Assembly (NCBI GenBank): GCA_012800355.1
Contig: JAAZJL010000014.1
Span: 1 to 47,733, forward strand
Source: Erysipelotrichia bacterium
GTDB lineage: Bacteria; Bacillota_I; Bacilli_A; Erysipelotrichales; Erysipelotrichaceae
DNA length: 47,733 nucleotides
Direction: 5' to 3'
Both the position numbers and the translations under genes were made by a program. The first letter of the stretch is position 1. Every line of letters starts with the position of its first letter. Below, one piece after another: positions 7,668 through 14,924 of this stretch. The notes below the pieces were generated by a model. The model searched no databases, was not told where the DNA came from, and worked only from the letters and a program-made list of their open reading frames with translations.

Positions 7668-8744
7668 ATGGGACTAAGATTTTATAAATCATTTAAAATT
7701 TTACCTGGTGTTAGGATGAATGTTTCTAAATCAGGTATTAGCTGGACTTTAGGTTCTAAGGCTGTAAAGCTTAATACTGGTAAAAGAGGAACCTACTTAA
7801 ATGTATCTGTTCCTAAAACAGGTCTTTCTTGGCGAGAAAGGTTAGATAAAAAAGATAATAAAAAGAAAGCATCAACAAAAGTTGAAACCCTTAAACAAAA
7901 TGAAGATTATAAAGAAATTATTGAACAATACAAAAAAGAAAATGATTTTATCATTAATCTTCATAAATATGCTGATAATGTGGTAACTAAAGAAGATTTC
8001 ATCAATCATCTCAATGAAGTAGAAGGTGATTCTCTTAAAAATTCTTTACAGTTAGTAATTGATGGTGATAAAAACACTCTTGATGCTTTAATTGAAAATT
8101 ATATCAACTCAATAGAATTGCCATATGAATTTAAAATTGAGTACCAAGTAGAGGATAGTGTTCTTTTCATTGATTTAGATTTGCCTGAAATCGAAACATT
8201 CAATAGCCAATATCCTGCCTTATCTTCTAGTGGTGAGATGGTTATAAAAAACAAAAATCAAAACACTCTTAAACAGCAATATAGTCAAGCAGTTATTTCT
8301 TTAGCTATCTATTTGGCTGCAAATTTCTTTAACCTAACACCATTTATCGAAAGAATTATTCTTTCTGGATATTCACAAAGAAGAAATAAAGATGGTGATT
8401 TAATTGATGAATATTTATTCTCTTTCAAATTTAATCGTTTAAAAATGGAAACTGTTGATTTAACCAGCATAAACAAACCTTATGATTTCATCTTAAATTT
8501 TGAAAATAGAATCAATTTATCTACATCCTTTAATTTTAAAGCTATAACCCCTTATCAATTAAAAGAAAACAGTAGTGATAACGAAGATAACTCCTATCTA
8601 AATGAAGCTATTCAAGGTTTAAAAAACCTAGGTTATAAATCTACAGAAATTAATTTAATAGTAGACAAATTAAAGCCGTTAAATTTAAGTTCCACAGATG
8701 AATATTTAAAAGCTGCATTAATAGAATTAAACAAAATAAAATAG
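7668..8744 (+). CDS. DUF4236 domain protein with RuvA-tail-like C-terminus
   Basis: A 358-residue protein. Residues 1-58 are a clear DUF4236 domain: MGLRFYKSFKILPGVRMNVS, then the repeated SKSGIS, GKRG and PKTGLSWR turns. DUF4236 has no established function. Residues 70-300 are a charged alpha/beta region I cannot assign. Residues about 307-357 (NEAIQGLKNLGYKSTEINLI, then a helix ending ALIELNK) resemble the small three-helix C-terminal domain of RuvA, which binds RuvB, or a UBA-type bundle; that is my pattern match only. The start is supported by GAGGT eight bases upstream. It is monocistronic, with its own -10 box (7642-7647) after the prmC terminator. Confidence 0.7.
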   Translation: MGLRFYKSFKILPGVRMNVSKSGISWTLGSKAVKLNTGKRGTYLNVSVPKTGLSWRERLDKKDNKKKASTKVETLKQNEDYKEIIEQYKKENDFIINLHKYADNVVTKEDFINHLNEVEGDSLKNSLQLVIDGDKNTLDALIENYINSIELPYEFKIEYQVEDSVLFIDLDLPEIETFNSQYPALSSSGEMVIKNKNQNTLKQQYSQAVISLAIYLAANFFNLTPFIERIILSGYSQRRNKDGDLIDEYLFSFKFNRLKMETVDLTSINKPYDFILNFENRINLSTSFNFKAITPYQLKENSSDNEDNSYLNEAIQGLKNLGYKSTEINLIVDKLKPLNLSSTDEYLKAALIELNKIK

Positions 8745-8765
8745 CCATTAATGGCTATTTTATTT
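8734..8765. terminator. Perfect bidirectional terminator holding both stop codons
   Basis: A 32-base perfect inverted repeat centred on GCCATTAATGGC, flanked by A/T-rich arms that give a T-run in either direction. It contains the TAG of the DUF4236 gene (8742-8744) and touches the TAA of rpoE on the other strand (8764-8766). Confidence 0.9.
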
Positions 8766-9114
8766 AATATTCCTCTTCTTCGCTTTCATCTTCGCTTTCT
8801 TCTTCATTTTCTTCTTCGTCTTCATCATCGAATTCATCTTCATCATCGAAATCATCGCTTTCTTCAAATTCATCTTCATCAATTTCGATTTGTTGGTATT
8901 TACAACGAGATTTAAGATTCCAAACATTGTTTTCTAGCATGATGAATCTTCCATCCAGTGTAAGATCAGTATAAAATTGAGATTTTTTTCTAGATGCAAT
9001 TTTTTCATCATAACCTAATTCGTTATTTATGCTAGACCATAATTCTTTAAATGACATACCTTCTTTTTCATTTAATAATTTATTGTATGCTATATCTATT
9101 GCTTTTAAACTCAC
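8764..9114 (-). CDS. rpoE: DNA-directed RNA polymerase delta subunit
   Basis: A 116-residue delta subunit, the Bacillota-specific RNA polymerase accessory factor that speeds enzyme recycling and raises promoter selectivity. Residues 1-68 are the globular HARE-HTH domain (AIDIAYNKLLNEKEGMSFKE, then FYTDLTLDGRFIMLENNVWN). Residues about 76-116 are an almost purely Asp/Glu tail. Bacillus subtilis delta is about 173 residues, so the tail is shorter here. The start is GTG with AGGAGAGGG seven bases upstream. The tail's DNA is a low-complexity run of near-repeats. It is alone behind a near-consensus promoter. Confidence 0.93.
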   Translation of the reverse strand: MSLKAIDIAYNKLLNEKEGMSFKELWSSINNELGYDEKIASRKKSQFYTDLTLDGRFIMLENNVWNLKSRCKYQQIEIDEDEFEESDDFDDEDEFDDEDEEENEEESEDESEEEEY

Positions 9115-9143
9115 TTATTACCCTCTCCTATTACGTAGTTATG

Positions 9144-9172
9144 ATTATAAATAGAATGTCGTATAATTGCAA
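9144..9172 (-). promoter_or_regulatory. rpoE promoter
   Basis: On the minus strand TTGCAA (9172-9167), 17 bases, then TATAAT (9149-9144). The leader would be about 20-25 nt and ends in the AGGAGAGGG ribosome binding site. Confidence 0.8.
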
Positions 9173-9213
9173 CCTCTTTTCTATAAAAAAATACAATAAT
9201 AGTAAAGTTTCTT

Positions 9214-9828
9214 TTATTCGGCGATAAAATCTCTTAAAAATTCACTTTTTTTCAGATTATCAATAAAAAATTGGGCAATTGTTCCTTGCAAAAGCATGGA
9301 AATAAAAGTGCCAGTTCCAAAGTTTCCTCTTAAGGCAACACCCATTATTAACATAATAATGTCAATAACAAGTCTTACCAGTTTAAACTGTTTATTTGTT
9401 TTTTCACTAACTATGACCGAAAATCCATCATAAGGACTTTTGCTAATCTGACTATTTACTCCTAGTCCAATGCCCAAACCAACAACAACTAAGGCTAGAA
9501 GCAGATAGATGTATCTATATACCATTAAATTGACAGGCAAGGCTATCCAACTGGTGAGTTTTATACCAACTGAAATAATAAATGGATAAAAAAGGTCTAT
9601 TATACTTACTGATTTTTTATCAACAATAAAAGACAACACTGTAAACAAAACATTAGCCATAAAACTACATAATGCTAAGTCTAATTTTAATGTTTTTGAT
9701 AACCCTACTTGAAAGGTGGTCATTGGATCTGTTCCTACATTAGCGCTTACAGCTAAATGTATTCCTAATCCTATCACCAGCCCACTGGCAATCATTATTA
9801 ATACTCTTCTTAAATAACTTTTACTCAT
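9214..9828 (-). CDS. YczE/YitT-like integral membrane protein
   Basis: About 204 residues with five to six membrane helices. Family signatures are GLGIHLAVSANVGTDPMTTF in the first helical hairpin and its internal echo GLGIGLGVNSQISKSPYDGF near residue 120, which shows the two-fold repeat of YczE-type proteins. Function is unknown for most members; B. subtilis YczE affects secondary-metabolite production. I use the ATG at 9828, which has GGAAAG ten bases upstream and overlaps the upstream stop codon as ATGA, rather than the TTG two codons earlier. It is the last gene of a three-gene unit. Confidence 0.82.
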   Translation of the reverse strand: MSKSYLRRVLIMIASGLVIGLGIHLAVSANVGTDPMTTFQVGLSKTLKLDLALCSFMANVLFTVLSFIVDKKSVSIIDLFYPFIISVGIKLTSWIALPVNLMVYRYIYLLLALVVVGLGIGLGVNSQISKSPYDGFSVIVSEKTNKQFKLVRLVIDIIMLIMGVALRGNFGTGTFISMLLQGTIAQFFIDNLKKSEFLRDFIAE

Positions 9829-10772
9829 AAACAATAACTTTCCTTTTTTATTTTATTAAATAACTTTATAAAATCTTGATGATATTTCTCATCTACTTTT
9901 CTTAGTCTTTGATTAAATTGTAGTTCGTCAACAACTAAATCATTAAATGTATCAACAATCAAGTTACTTACTTCCACATTTTCTTGAGGCAAAAACAAAT
10001 TAATCCTCAATATCTTATTTCGATATAAATCTACATAAATTTGAGCTGATCCAAAATCATAACTATCACTTAGACGAATTGTATACTTACTATCAGTATT
10101 GTAAACATACTTATAACTATGATAATTCTCAACATAGTCTAGCAAATCATCAGTAATCGACATTTGATAAACATCACCATACAAATTGGCTAAAGATTGA
10201 AGGATGCTTTCTTTAACATCAACATATCTAACTAATGGATCATAATCAACGATATTGATGATATTTCTTTTGATAATTTGATCCTTTAATAGTCTAGCCC
10301 TTTTACCTTTATCACAACTCCAATACAAAGAACCAGCATGCATACATTTTTGTTGTTTAATGTAGTAATTATTATCAGTTAAATGTAATTTATTTAACAT
10401 AATTTCATCATTTTCTATATAAACTGGTAGTTGCATTCTTGCCAAAGCTTGGTAAATTACATTAATTTGATCAGTTGGATTATAGTTGTTCATGTATAAG
10501 AAAAAAGCATAGTTAAGTGTCCCCAAATCATTAAAAACTGTTTTACCATGGCTTTCCCTTCGACATAAACGAGTTTTTTCTATTTCCAATTGTGAAATAT
10601 TGCATTCAGTATAAGCGTTACTTTTATTCCCTAAAATAATTGAATCATTATTGCGCCACACTAAAAAGACCAGACTATCATCAGGTATATTATTGATAAT
10701 GTGTGCTTGTAAAGCTAAATTATGAAAAGGATTGATATTATCGCTATCCACAAAATATACTGTTTCTACCAT
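9825..10772 (-). CDS. Lipoate-protein ligase A-like protein, active site degenerate
   Basis: A 315-residue protein that aligns along its length with LplA (biotin/lipoate ligase fold): NPFHNLALQAHI, LVWRNNDSIILGNKSNAYTE, then the signature RR-x-S-GGG-AVFHDLG, seen here as RRESHGKTVFNDLG (71-84). Thus two Gly of the lipoyl-AMP loop are replaced by His and Lys. The catalytic-lysine motif RKxSGSA is shortened to NKLHLTDNN (127-135); a Lys (K128) remains but the SGSA is gone. HAGSLYW corresponds to HHGTLL. It may be a changed-specificity acyltransferase or an inactive paralogue. It overlaps the HD-domain gene by one base (TAATG). Confidence 0.75.
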   Translation of the reverse strand: MVETVYFVDSDNINPFHNLALQAHIINNIPDDSLVFLVWRNNDSIILGNKSNAYTECNISQLEIEKTRLCRRESHGKTVFNDLGTLNYAFFLYMNNYNPTDQINVIYQALARMQLPVYIENDEIMLNKLHLTDNNYYIKQQKCMHAGSLYWSCDKGKRARLLKDQIIKRNIINIVDYDPLVRYVDVKESILQSLANLYGDVYQMSITDDLLDYVENYHSYKYVYNTDSKYTIRLSDSYDFGSAQIYVDLYRNKILRINLFLPQENVEVSNLIVDTFNDLVVDELQFNQRLRKVDEKYHQDFIKLFNKIKKESYCL

Positions 10773-11977
10773 TACAATACTTCCTTTGGAAAGAAAATTT
10801 TCTCATCTTCATATGAATCATTTTGCGATAAAGATGAAACAATTGTACTAACTGTTGAAAGTTCTTTAATTGAACCATCTTCTTCTAATACCCAAATACA
10901 CTGAGATTTTCCAGAATATGGTTTATAAGGATTTTGGCTTTGATAATCTTGATGAAAATAATATCTTAAATCATAACCTTTTTCTAAACATCTCTGCTCA
11001 ATTTCTTCTTTTTTATCCACTGATGTGTATTTGAAAAGATTTCTATTCAAAACTCTTTTAGCTAAATCAGCTAAAATTTGATCATCTATTTGACTCATTA
11101 AATTAAAACTATAAAAGCATGCTGAATCATCTAAAAGATACATTTCTTCATTTGATAATTGTTTTTTCTCTAACAATTGTTTAAACATTGGAAGTTTTAA
11201 GGCAATACCTTTATCTTGTTTATACAAATCAAATAAACGTTTAAATACCTTTTGTAGCAAAGTATCATAACTTCTACTAACTGGATGATAATACACTTGC
11301 CAGTACATATGATATCTAGCCATGATATAGTCTTCAATGGTATGCGTTCCACTGGCTTTAATTGTCAGCTTATCATCAGCTACTCTCATGGTTCTTAAAA
11401 TTCTTTCTAAATCAAATTCACCATATTTAGTTCCTGAAAAATATGAATCTCTCAGTAAATAGTCCATCCTATCAGCATCCAATTGAGAACTAACCATTTG
11501 ACATAATATTTTATTAGGATGAGTCCCATTTATAACACTTGCTACATCTGTTGGCAAGGTGTCTTTATACTCTTTTAATACTTTGTTAACTTCCGATTCT
11601 TCCTTAATGATTTGAATTGTATATAACTCATGATCACTATTCATAATTGCTTCAAAAGAATGAGAAAAAGGAGCATGGCCAACATCATGTAATAAAGCTG
11701 CTAATTTAACCGTTATTTTTTCATATTCTGTTAAAGTCCTACTTATATCTTCTACTTCATTAATCATTCTTCTGGCAATTTCATAAACACCTAAAGAATG
11801 AGCAAATCTTGTATGCTCTGAAGTGTGATAAACCATTGAAGTAGAACCTAACTGTTTTACTCTTCTTAACCTTTGAAATTCCCTTGTTTGAATACAATCC
11901 CATACCACTTTATCTTGTACTCTAACATAGCCATGTATTGGGTCTCTAAAAACTTTTTCTTCTGACAATGTGCTCAT
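10772..11977 (-). CDS. HD-domain phosphohydrolase (YwfO/dGTPase-like)
   Basis: A 401-residue HD-superfamily protein. The metal ligands are visible as H in RFAHSLGVYEIA, the HD pair in ALLHDVGHAPFSHSFE, and D in SQLDADRMDYLLRDS. RDPIHGYV at the N-terminus and the HTSEHTRFAHS segment are typical of the YwfO branch, whose studied members hydrolyse dNTPs. The start has GGAGGG six bases upstream. It heads a unit of three overlapping genes (HD protein, LplA-like protein, YczE-like protein). I see no reason in the sequence for that combination. Confidence 0.87.
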   Translation of the reverse strand: MSTLSEEKVFRDPIHGYVRVQDKVVWDCIQTREFQRLRRVKQLGSTSMVYHTSEHTRFAHSLGVYEIARRMINEVEDISRTLTEYEKITVKLAALLHDVGHAPFSHSFEAIMNSDHELYTIQIIKEESEVNKVLKEYKDTLPTDVASVINGTHPNKILCQMVSSQLDADRMDYLLRDSYFSGTKYGEFDLERILRTMRVADDKLTIKASGTHTIEDYIMARYHMYWQVYYHPVSRSYDTLLQKVFKRLFDLYKQDKGIALKLPMFKQLLEKKQLSNEEMYLLDDSACFYSFNLMSQIDDQILADLAKRVLNRNLFKYTSVDKKEEIEQRCLEKGYDLRYYFHQDYQSQNPYKPYSGKSQCIWVLEEDGSIKELSTVSTIVSSLSQNDSYEDEKIFFPKEVL

Positions 11978-12019
11978 GATTAACCCTCCAATATATGTCT
12001 ATTTTATCATAATATTTGT

Positions 12020-12025
12020 TATAAT
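12020..12025 (+). promoter_or_regulatory. -10 box upstream of the broken membrane-protein gene
   Basis: TATAAT (12020-12025) is followed by a leader with a strong GGAGG (12047-12051). The in-frame TTG at 12025 overlaps this -10 box, so it cannot be a start of a message made here. The -35 region is not recognisable. Confidence 0.5.
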
Positions 12026-12055
12026 TGGTTTGTAATAAAGAAATACGGAGGTTTA

Positions 12056-12439
12056 AGAAAAGGAAGAAAGGAATAAAAATTCTTTTTATCTTTTTGGTGG
12101 TTGTTGCTGTTGCGATAGTAGTAGAGCCCTATACAAAATGGTATCATCGATTAGCTGATATTTTAATCTACAATAACCACAATCACTATCTTCCTTGTTC
12201 TGCTTTACCTGAATTAAATGAAGTTGAAGAAATTGTTTCTCAACATCAAGATGTTGTTGAACAAATAGAAAACTTATCTTCAGAAGGGAACATTGAATTC
12301 GTGATAGATTCAATGATCTGTCAGGGAAAGGGAAGCATTATTATTTTATTACGCTAGCAAAGCTGAAAGAAAGTTGATTGATGAAATACTACCAGACAAA
12401 ACTTTTTTTGGTGTACCTGTTTCACTAATTAATCGTTAG
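12056..12439 (+). pseudogene. Broken gene for a small single-pass membrane protein
   Basis: After GGAGG (12047-12051) there is no ATG, GTG or TTG in frame. The bases read tttaaGAAAAGGAAG; one extra T would give ATG-AAA-AGG, the expected start. From there the frame encodes a Lys/Arg-rich start, one membrane helix (ILFIFLVVVAVAIVV) and a soluble part running to CQGKGS, then stops at 12357. In the +1 frame, from about 12315, the text continues naturally as REALLFYYASKAERKLIDEI and on to GVPVSLINR, ending with TAG at 12437-12439. So two single-base lesions (start and middle) would restore a protein of about 127 residues. I recognise no family. Assembly error is the main alternative to true decay. 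Confidence 0.6.
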
Positions 12440-12484
12440 CTTTGTCTTAAAATTAAAAGAAAACACATAAGAAAGGAGAAAAAG

Positions 12485-13303
12485 ATGAATATTTATCAAA
12501 AATGTGTAGAATCTGCTGGTTATATCAAACAACTTGCTGATGCTAGTGGGGCTATTGGCATTATTTTAGGCAGTGGATTAGGAAATTTAGCTGAAGAAGT
12601 TGAAGATGCAGTAGTTATATCTTATAAAGACATTCCTCATTTTCCAATGACTAATGTTGTTGGACATGCTGGAAGACTGGTAATAGGAAAATTAAATGGT
12701 GTAAAAGTTGTCTGTATGCAAGGACGTTTCCATTTCTATGAAGGTTATGACATGAAAATTGTCTCAATGCCAGTAAGAGTTATGAAACTTTTAGGTGTTC
12801 GTTCATTAATTGTTACTAATGCTGCAGGTGGGGTAAATAGAAGCTTTAATGAAGGAACATTAATGTTAATTGATGATTTTATTAACTTTATGGGAGAAAA
12901 TCCATTAACTGGTGAAAATGTTGAAGAGTTTGGTCCAAGATTCCCTGATATGACCTTAGCACTGGATAATAATTATAAAAAATTAGCTTTTGAGGCAGCT
13001 AAAGAATTAAATATTGATTTAAGAAAAGGAGTTTATATGTCCTTTAGAGGACCTAACTATGAAACTCCTGCTGAAATACGTTTTGCTGAAGTAATCGGTG
13101 CTGATGCTGTTGGAATGAGCACAGTACCAGAAATCTTAGTAGCAAGACATGCTAATATTCCAACAATCGGAATTTCTTGTATCACTAATATGGCAGCTGG
13201 TATTACTGGTGAAGCTTTAAGTCACTCAGAGGTAGAAGCAGTTGCTAAAAGAGTTAATAACGAGTTTAAAGCACTGCTCAAACTATTAATTACTAAAATG
13301 TAA
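12485..13303 (+). CDS. punA: Purine nucleoside phosphorylase
   Basis: A 272-residue trimeric-type (PNP/MTAP family) purine nucleoside phosphorylase, which splits (deoxy)inosine and guanosine with phosphate into base and (deoxy)ribose-1-phosphate. Visible are the phosphate-binding GSGLG (29-33) and GRFHFYEG loops, VTNAAGG, and the base/ribose-site segment GPNYETPAEI followed by ADAVGMSTVPE, plus TNMAAG near the C-terminus. GAAAGGAG lies six bases before ATG. It is possibly co-transcribed with the broken gene upstream and ends at a hairpin. It would recycle nucleosides released by other enzymes. Confidence 0.95.
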   Translation: MNIYQKCVESAGYIKQLADASGAIGIILGSGLGNLAEEVEDAVVISYKDIPHFPMTNVVGHAGRLVIGKLNGVKVVCMQGRFHFYEGYDMKIVSMPVRVMKLLGVRSLIVTNAAGGVNRSFNEGTLMLIDDFINFMGENPLTGENVEEFGPRFPDMTLALDNNYKKLAFEAAKELNIDLRKGVYMSFRGPNYETPAEIRFAEVIGADAVGMSTVPEILVARHANIPTIGISCITNMAAGITGEALSHSEVEAVAKRVNNEFKALLKLLITKM

Positions 13304-13326
13304 AAAAGCACCTAAGTGCTTTTTTT
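13302..13326. terminator. Bidirectional terminator between punA and the DUF1667 gene
   Basis: AAAAAAGCAC (13302-13311) pairs with GTGCTTTTTT (13316-13325) across the loop CTAA. It overlaps the punA stop (13301-13303) and, on the other strand, the stop of the DUF1667 gene (13325-13327). Confidence 0.88.
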
Positions 13327-13669
13327 ACATATCTCTAGTTGCAATGATATCAATTCCAGTATCTAATATATTTTTTACAATTACTTGATTTGTTTTTACT
13401 GGCGATTTAACTACGATATCCTTTAAAAATCTTGAAGCTTCAATTAGCTTGTTTTTTGGTAAAGGTTTACTACTTTTAACAGGCAAGCAATTGTGAATGC
13501 CATTTTCAATTTTTACAATTGTTGTTAGTACTCTAGTTGGATTAAGAACTTCGTTTCTGCCATATTCGACTCCTATTTGACAACTGTGACCAGTAACTGA
13601 GTGGTCGTTATTTTCATCCACTAATAACTTACACCCTTTGGGACAACCAATACATATTAATTCAATCAT
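13325..13669 (-). CDS. DUF1667 cysteine-rich redox-associated protein
   Basis: A 114-residue protein with an N-terminal Cys cluster CIGCPKGC (residues 6-13) and a further Cys in GHSC, then NPTRVLTTIVKI and a C-terminal domain. This is the DUF1667 family, which is nearly always encoded next to a GlpA/GlpO-like oxidase and an FAD/NAD oxidoreductase, as it is here. The four cysteines probably hold an iron-sulfur cluster or zinc; which one is not known to me. It starts three bases past the oxidoreductase stop, with GGAGG eight bases before ATG, and is the last gene of the redox operon. Confidence 0.85.
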   Translation of the reverse strand: MIELICIGCPKGCKLLVDENNDHSVTGHSCQIGVEYGRNEVLNPTRVLTTIVKIENGIHNCLPVKSSKPLPKNKLIEASRFLKDIVVKSPVKTNQVIVKNILDTGIDIIATRDM

Positions 13670-13672
13670 AGC

Positions 13673-14923
13673 TTAATCCTCCTCAATAAATATTGTAATA
13701 TTGTTTTTTTCATCTTTAATTAGACTTACTGGAATGTTAATTTTTTCTAATTCTGCTGGAATTACATATTCTCTTGGATATTTGCAAATAACCTCACCAC
13801 TAGAATTAACTACTTTTATAACACATTTGCCCAATATTTTATTAGTTCTAAAAGAAATATCAATAAGCTTTTCGTCTATTGGTAAATGAATTTTCTGCGG
13901 TACAGTATAACTAATTGGTTTATTTACTTCTACCTTGATTTCTCTTTCGAAAGTTCTTTCATTTAACACATACTTGCAAGCAGCTAAAGCTGCTTTTTTT
14001 GCTTCCAAAGCTACATTATCAGCTAAATCATGAACCTGAACGACATTTCCACAACAGAAAATACCTTCTACTGAAGTTTCCATATTTTCATAGACAACTG
14101 GCCCTTTTGTTCTTTGATCAATTGTGATGTTTGCTTCCTTACTCAATTCATTTTCTGGGATTAAACCTATTGAAAGTAAAACTGTATCACACTCTATTTC
14201 TATTTCACTGTCCTTAATAGTGTTGTAAGCTTCATCTACCTTAGAAACAATGACTTTACTAACTCGATTATTAGTACATTTGATATCAGTAATTGTATGT
14301 GACAAATATAATGGAATGTTAAAATCTTCCAAACACTGTTTAATATTTCTTCTTAATCCTGCTGAATAAGGATTTATTTCTACACAAGCTAAAACTTTTG
14401 CTCCTTCTAAAGTCATTCTTCGAGCCATAATCAAACCAATATCACCGCTACCTAAGATAACAACCTTATTACCGACACTATAGCCATCCATATTCATGTA
14501 TCTTTGAGCAGCCCCTGCGGTGTAAACTCCCGCTCCTCGATCTCCTGGAGTAGCAATTGCTCCTCTAGTTCTTTCTCGGCAACCCATCGCTAAGATAATT
14601 GCTTTAGCTGACAGTTTTTGGTAACCTTTGGTATTTAAGATATAGATATTTTTGTTTTCATCTAACTTTAAAACCATCGTATCTAGCATTATTTCGATAT
14701 TAGTTTCCTTAATTTTTTCTATGAATTTGCCCGCAAACTCTGGTCCTGTTAATTCTTCTTTAAATAAATGTAATCCAAAACCGTTATGAATACATTGATT
14801 TAAAATTCCACCCATTTCTTTATCTCTTTCCACGACAAGAATTTTCTTTAATCCTTTTTCATAAGCTGTCAAGGCAGCGCTTAAACCTGCAGGACCAGCG
14901 CCGATAACTATTAAATCATACAT
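13673..14923 (-). CDS. FAD-dependent pyridine-nucleotide oxidoreductase
   Basis: About 416 residues. The FAD-binding GxGxxG is near the start (VIGAGPAGLSAALTAY), followed by MGGILNQCIHNGFG, a segment characteristic of the GlpO-partner oxidoreductases. A second dinucleotide site is present (VVILGSGDIGLIMARRM), and the flavin-binding GIFCCGNVVQVHDLAD is near the end of the redox domain. The first start candidate is a GTG that overlaps the stop of the upstream gene. I prefer the ATG at 14923, one base past that stop, with AAGGTG nine bases ahead. It probably passes electrons between the GlpO-like dehydrogenase and NAD(P), which is inference from context. Confidence 0.85.
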   Translation of the reverse strand: MYDLIVIGAGPAGLSAALTAYEKGLKKILVVERDKEMGGILNQCIHNGFGLHLFKEELTGPEFAGKFIEKIKETNIEIMLDTMVLKLDENKNIYILNTKGYQKLSAKAIILAMGCRERTRGAIATPGDRGAGVYTAGAAQRYMNMDGYSVGNKVVILGSGDIGLIMARRMTLEGAKVLACVEINPYSAGLRRNIKQCLEDFNIPLYLSHTITDIKCTNNRVSKVIVSKVDEAYNTIKDSEIEIECDTVLLSIGLIPENELSKEANITIDQRTKGPVVYENMETSVEGIFCCGNVVQVHDLADNVALEAKKAALAACKYVLNERTFEREIKVEVNKPISYTVPQKIHLPIDEKLIDISFRTNKILGKCVIKVVNSSGEVICKYPREYVIPAELEKINIPVSLIKDEKNNITIFIEED

Positions 14924-14924
14924 T

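Noticed and set aside
8768-8890. Tandem repeat or CRISPR-like run of tcttcatc/tcatcg units
   Set aside because: It is the coding DNA of the Asp/Glu tail of RpoE; the units have no fixed length or spacers.
12025-12357. Simple 110-residue gene starting at TTG 12025
   Set aside because: The TTG overlaps a TATAAT box and lies upstream of the GGAGG, and the frame ends abruptly while another frame continues the protein.
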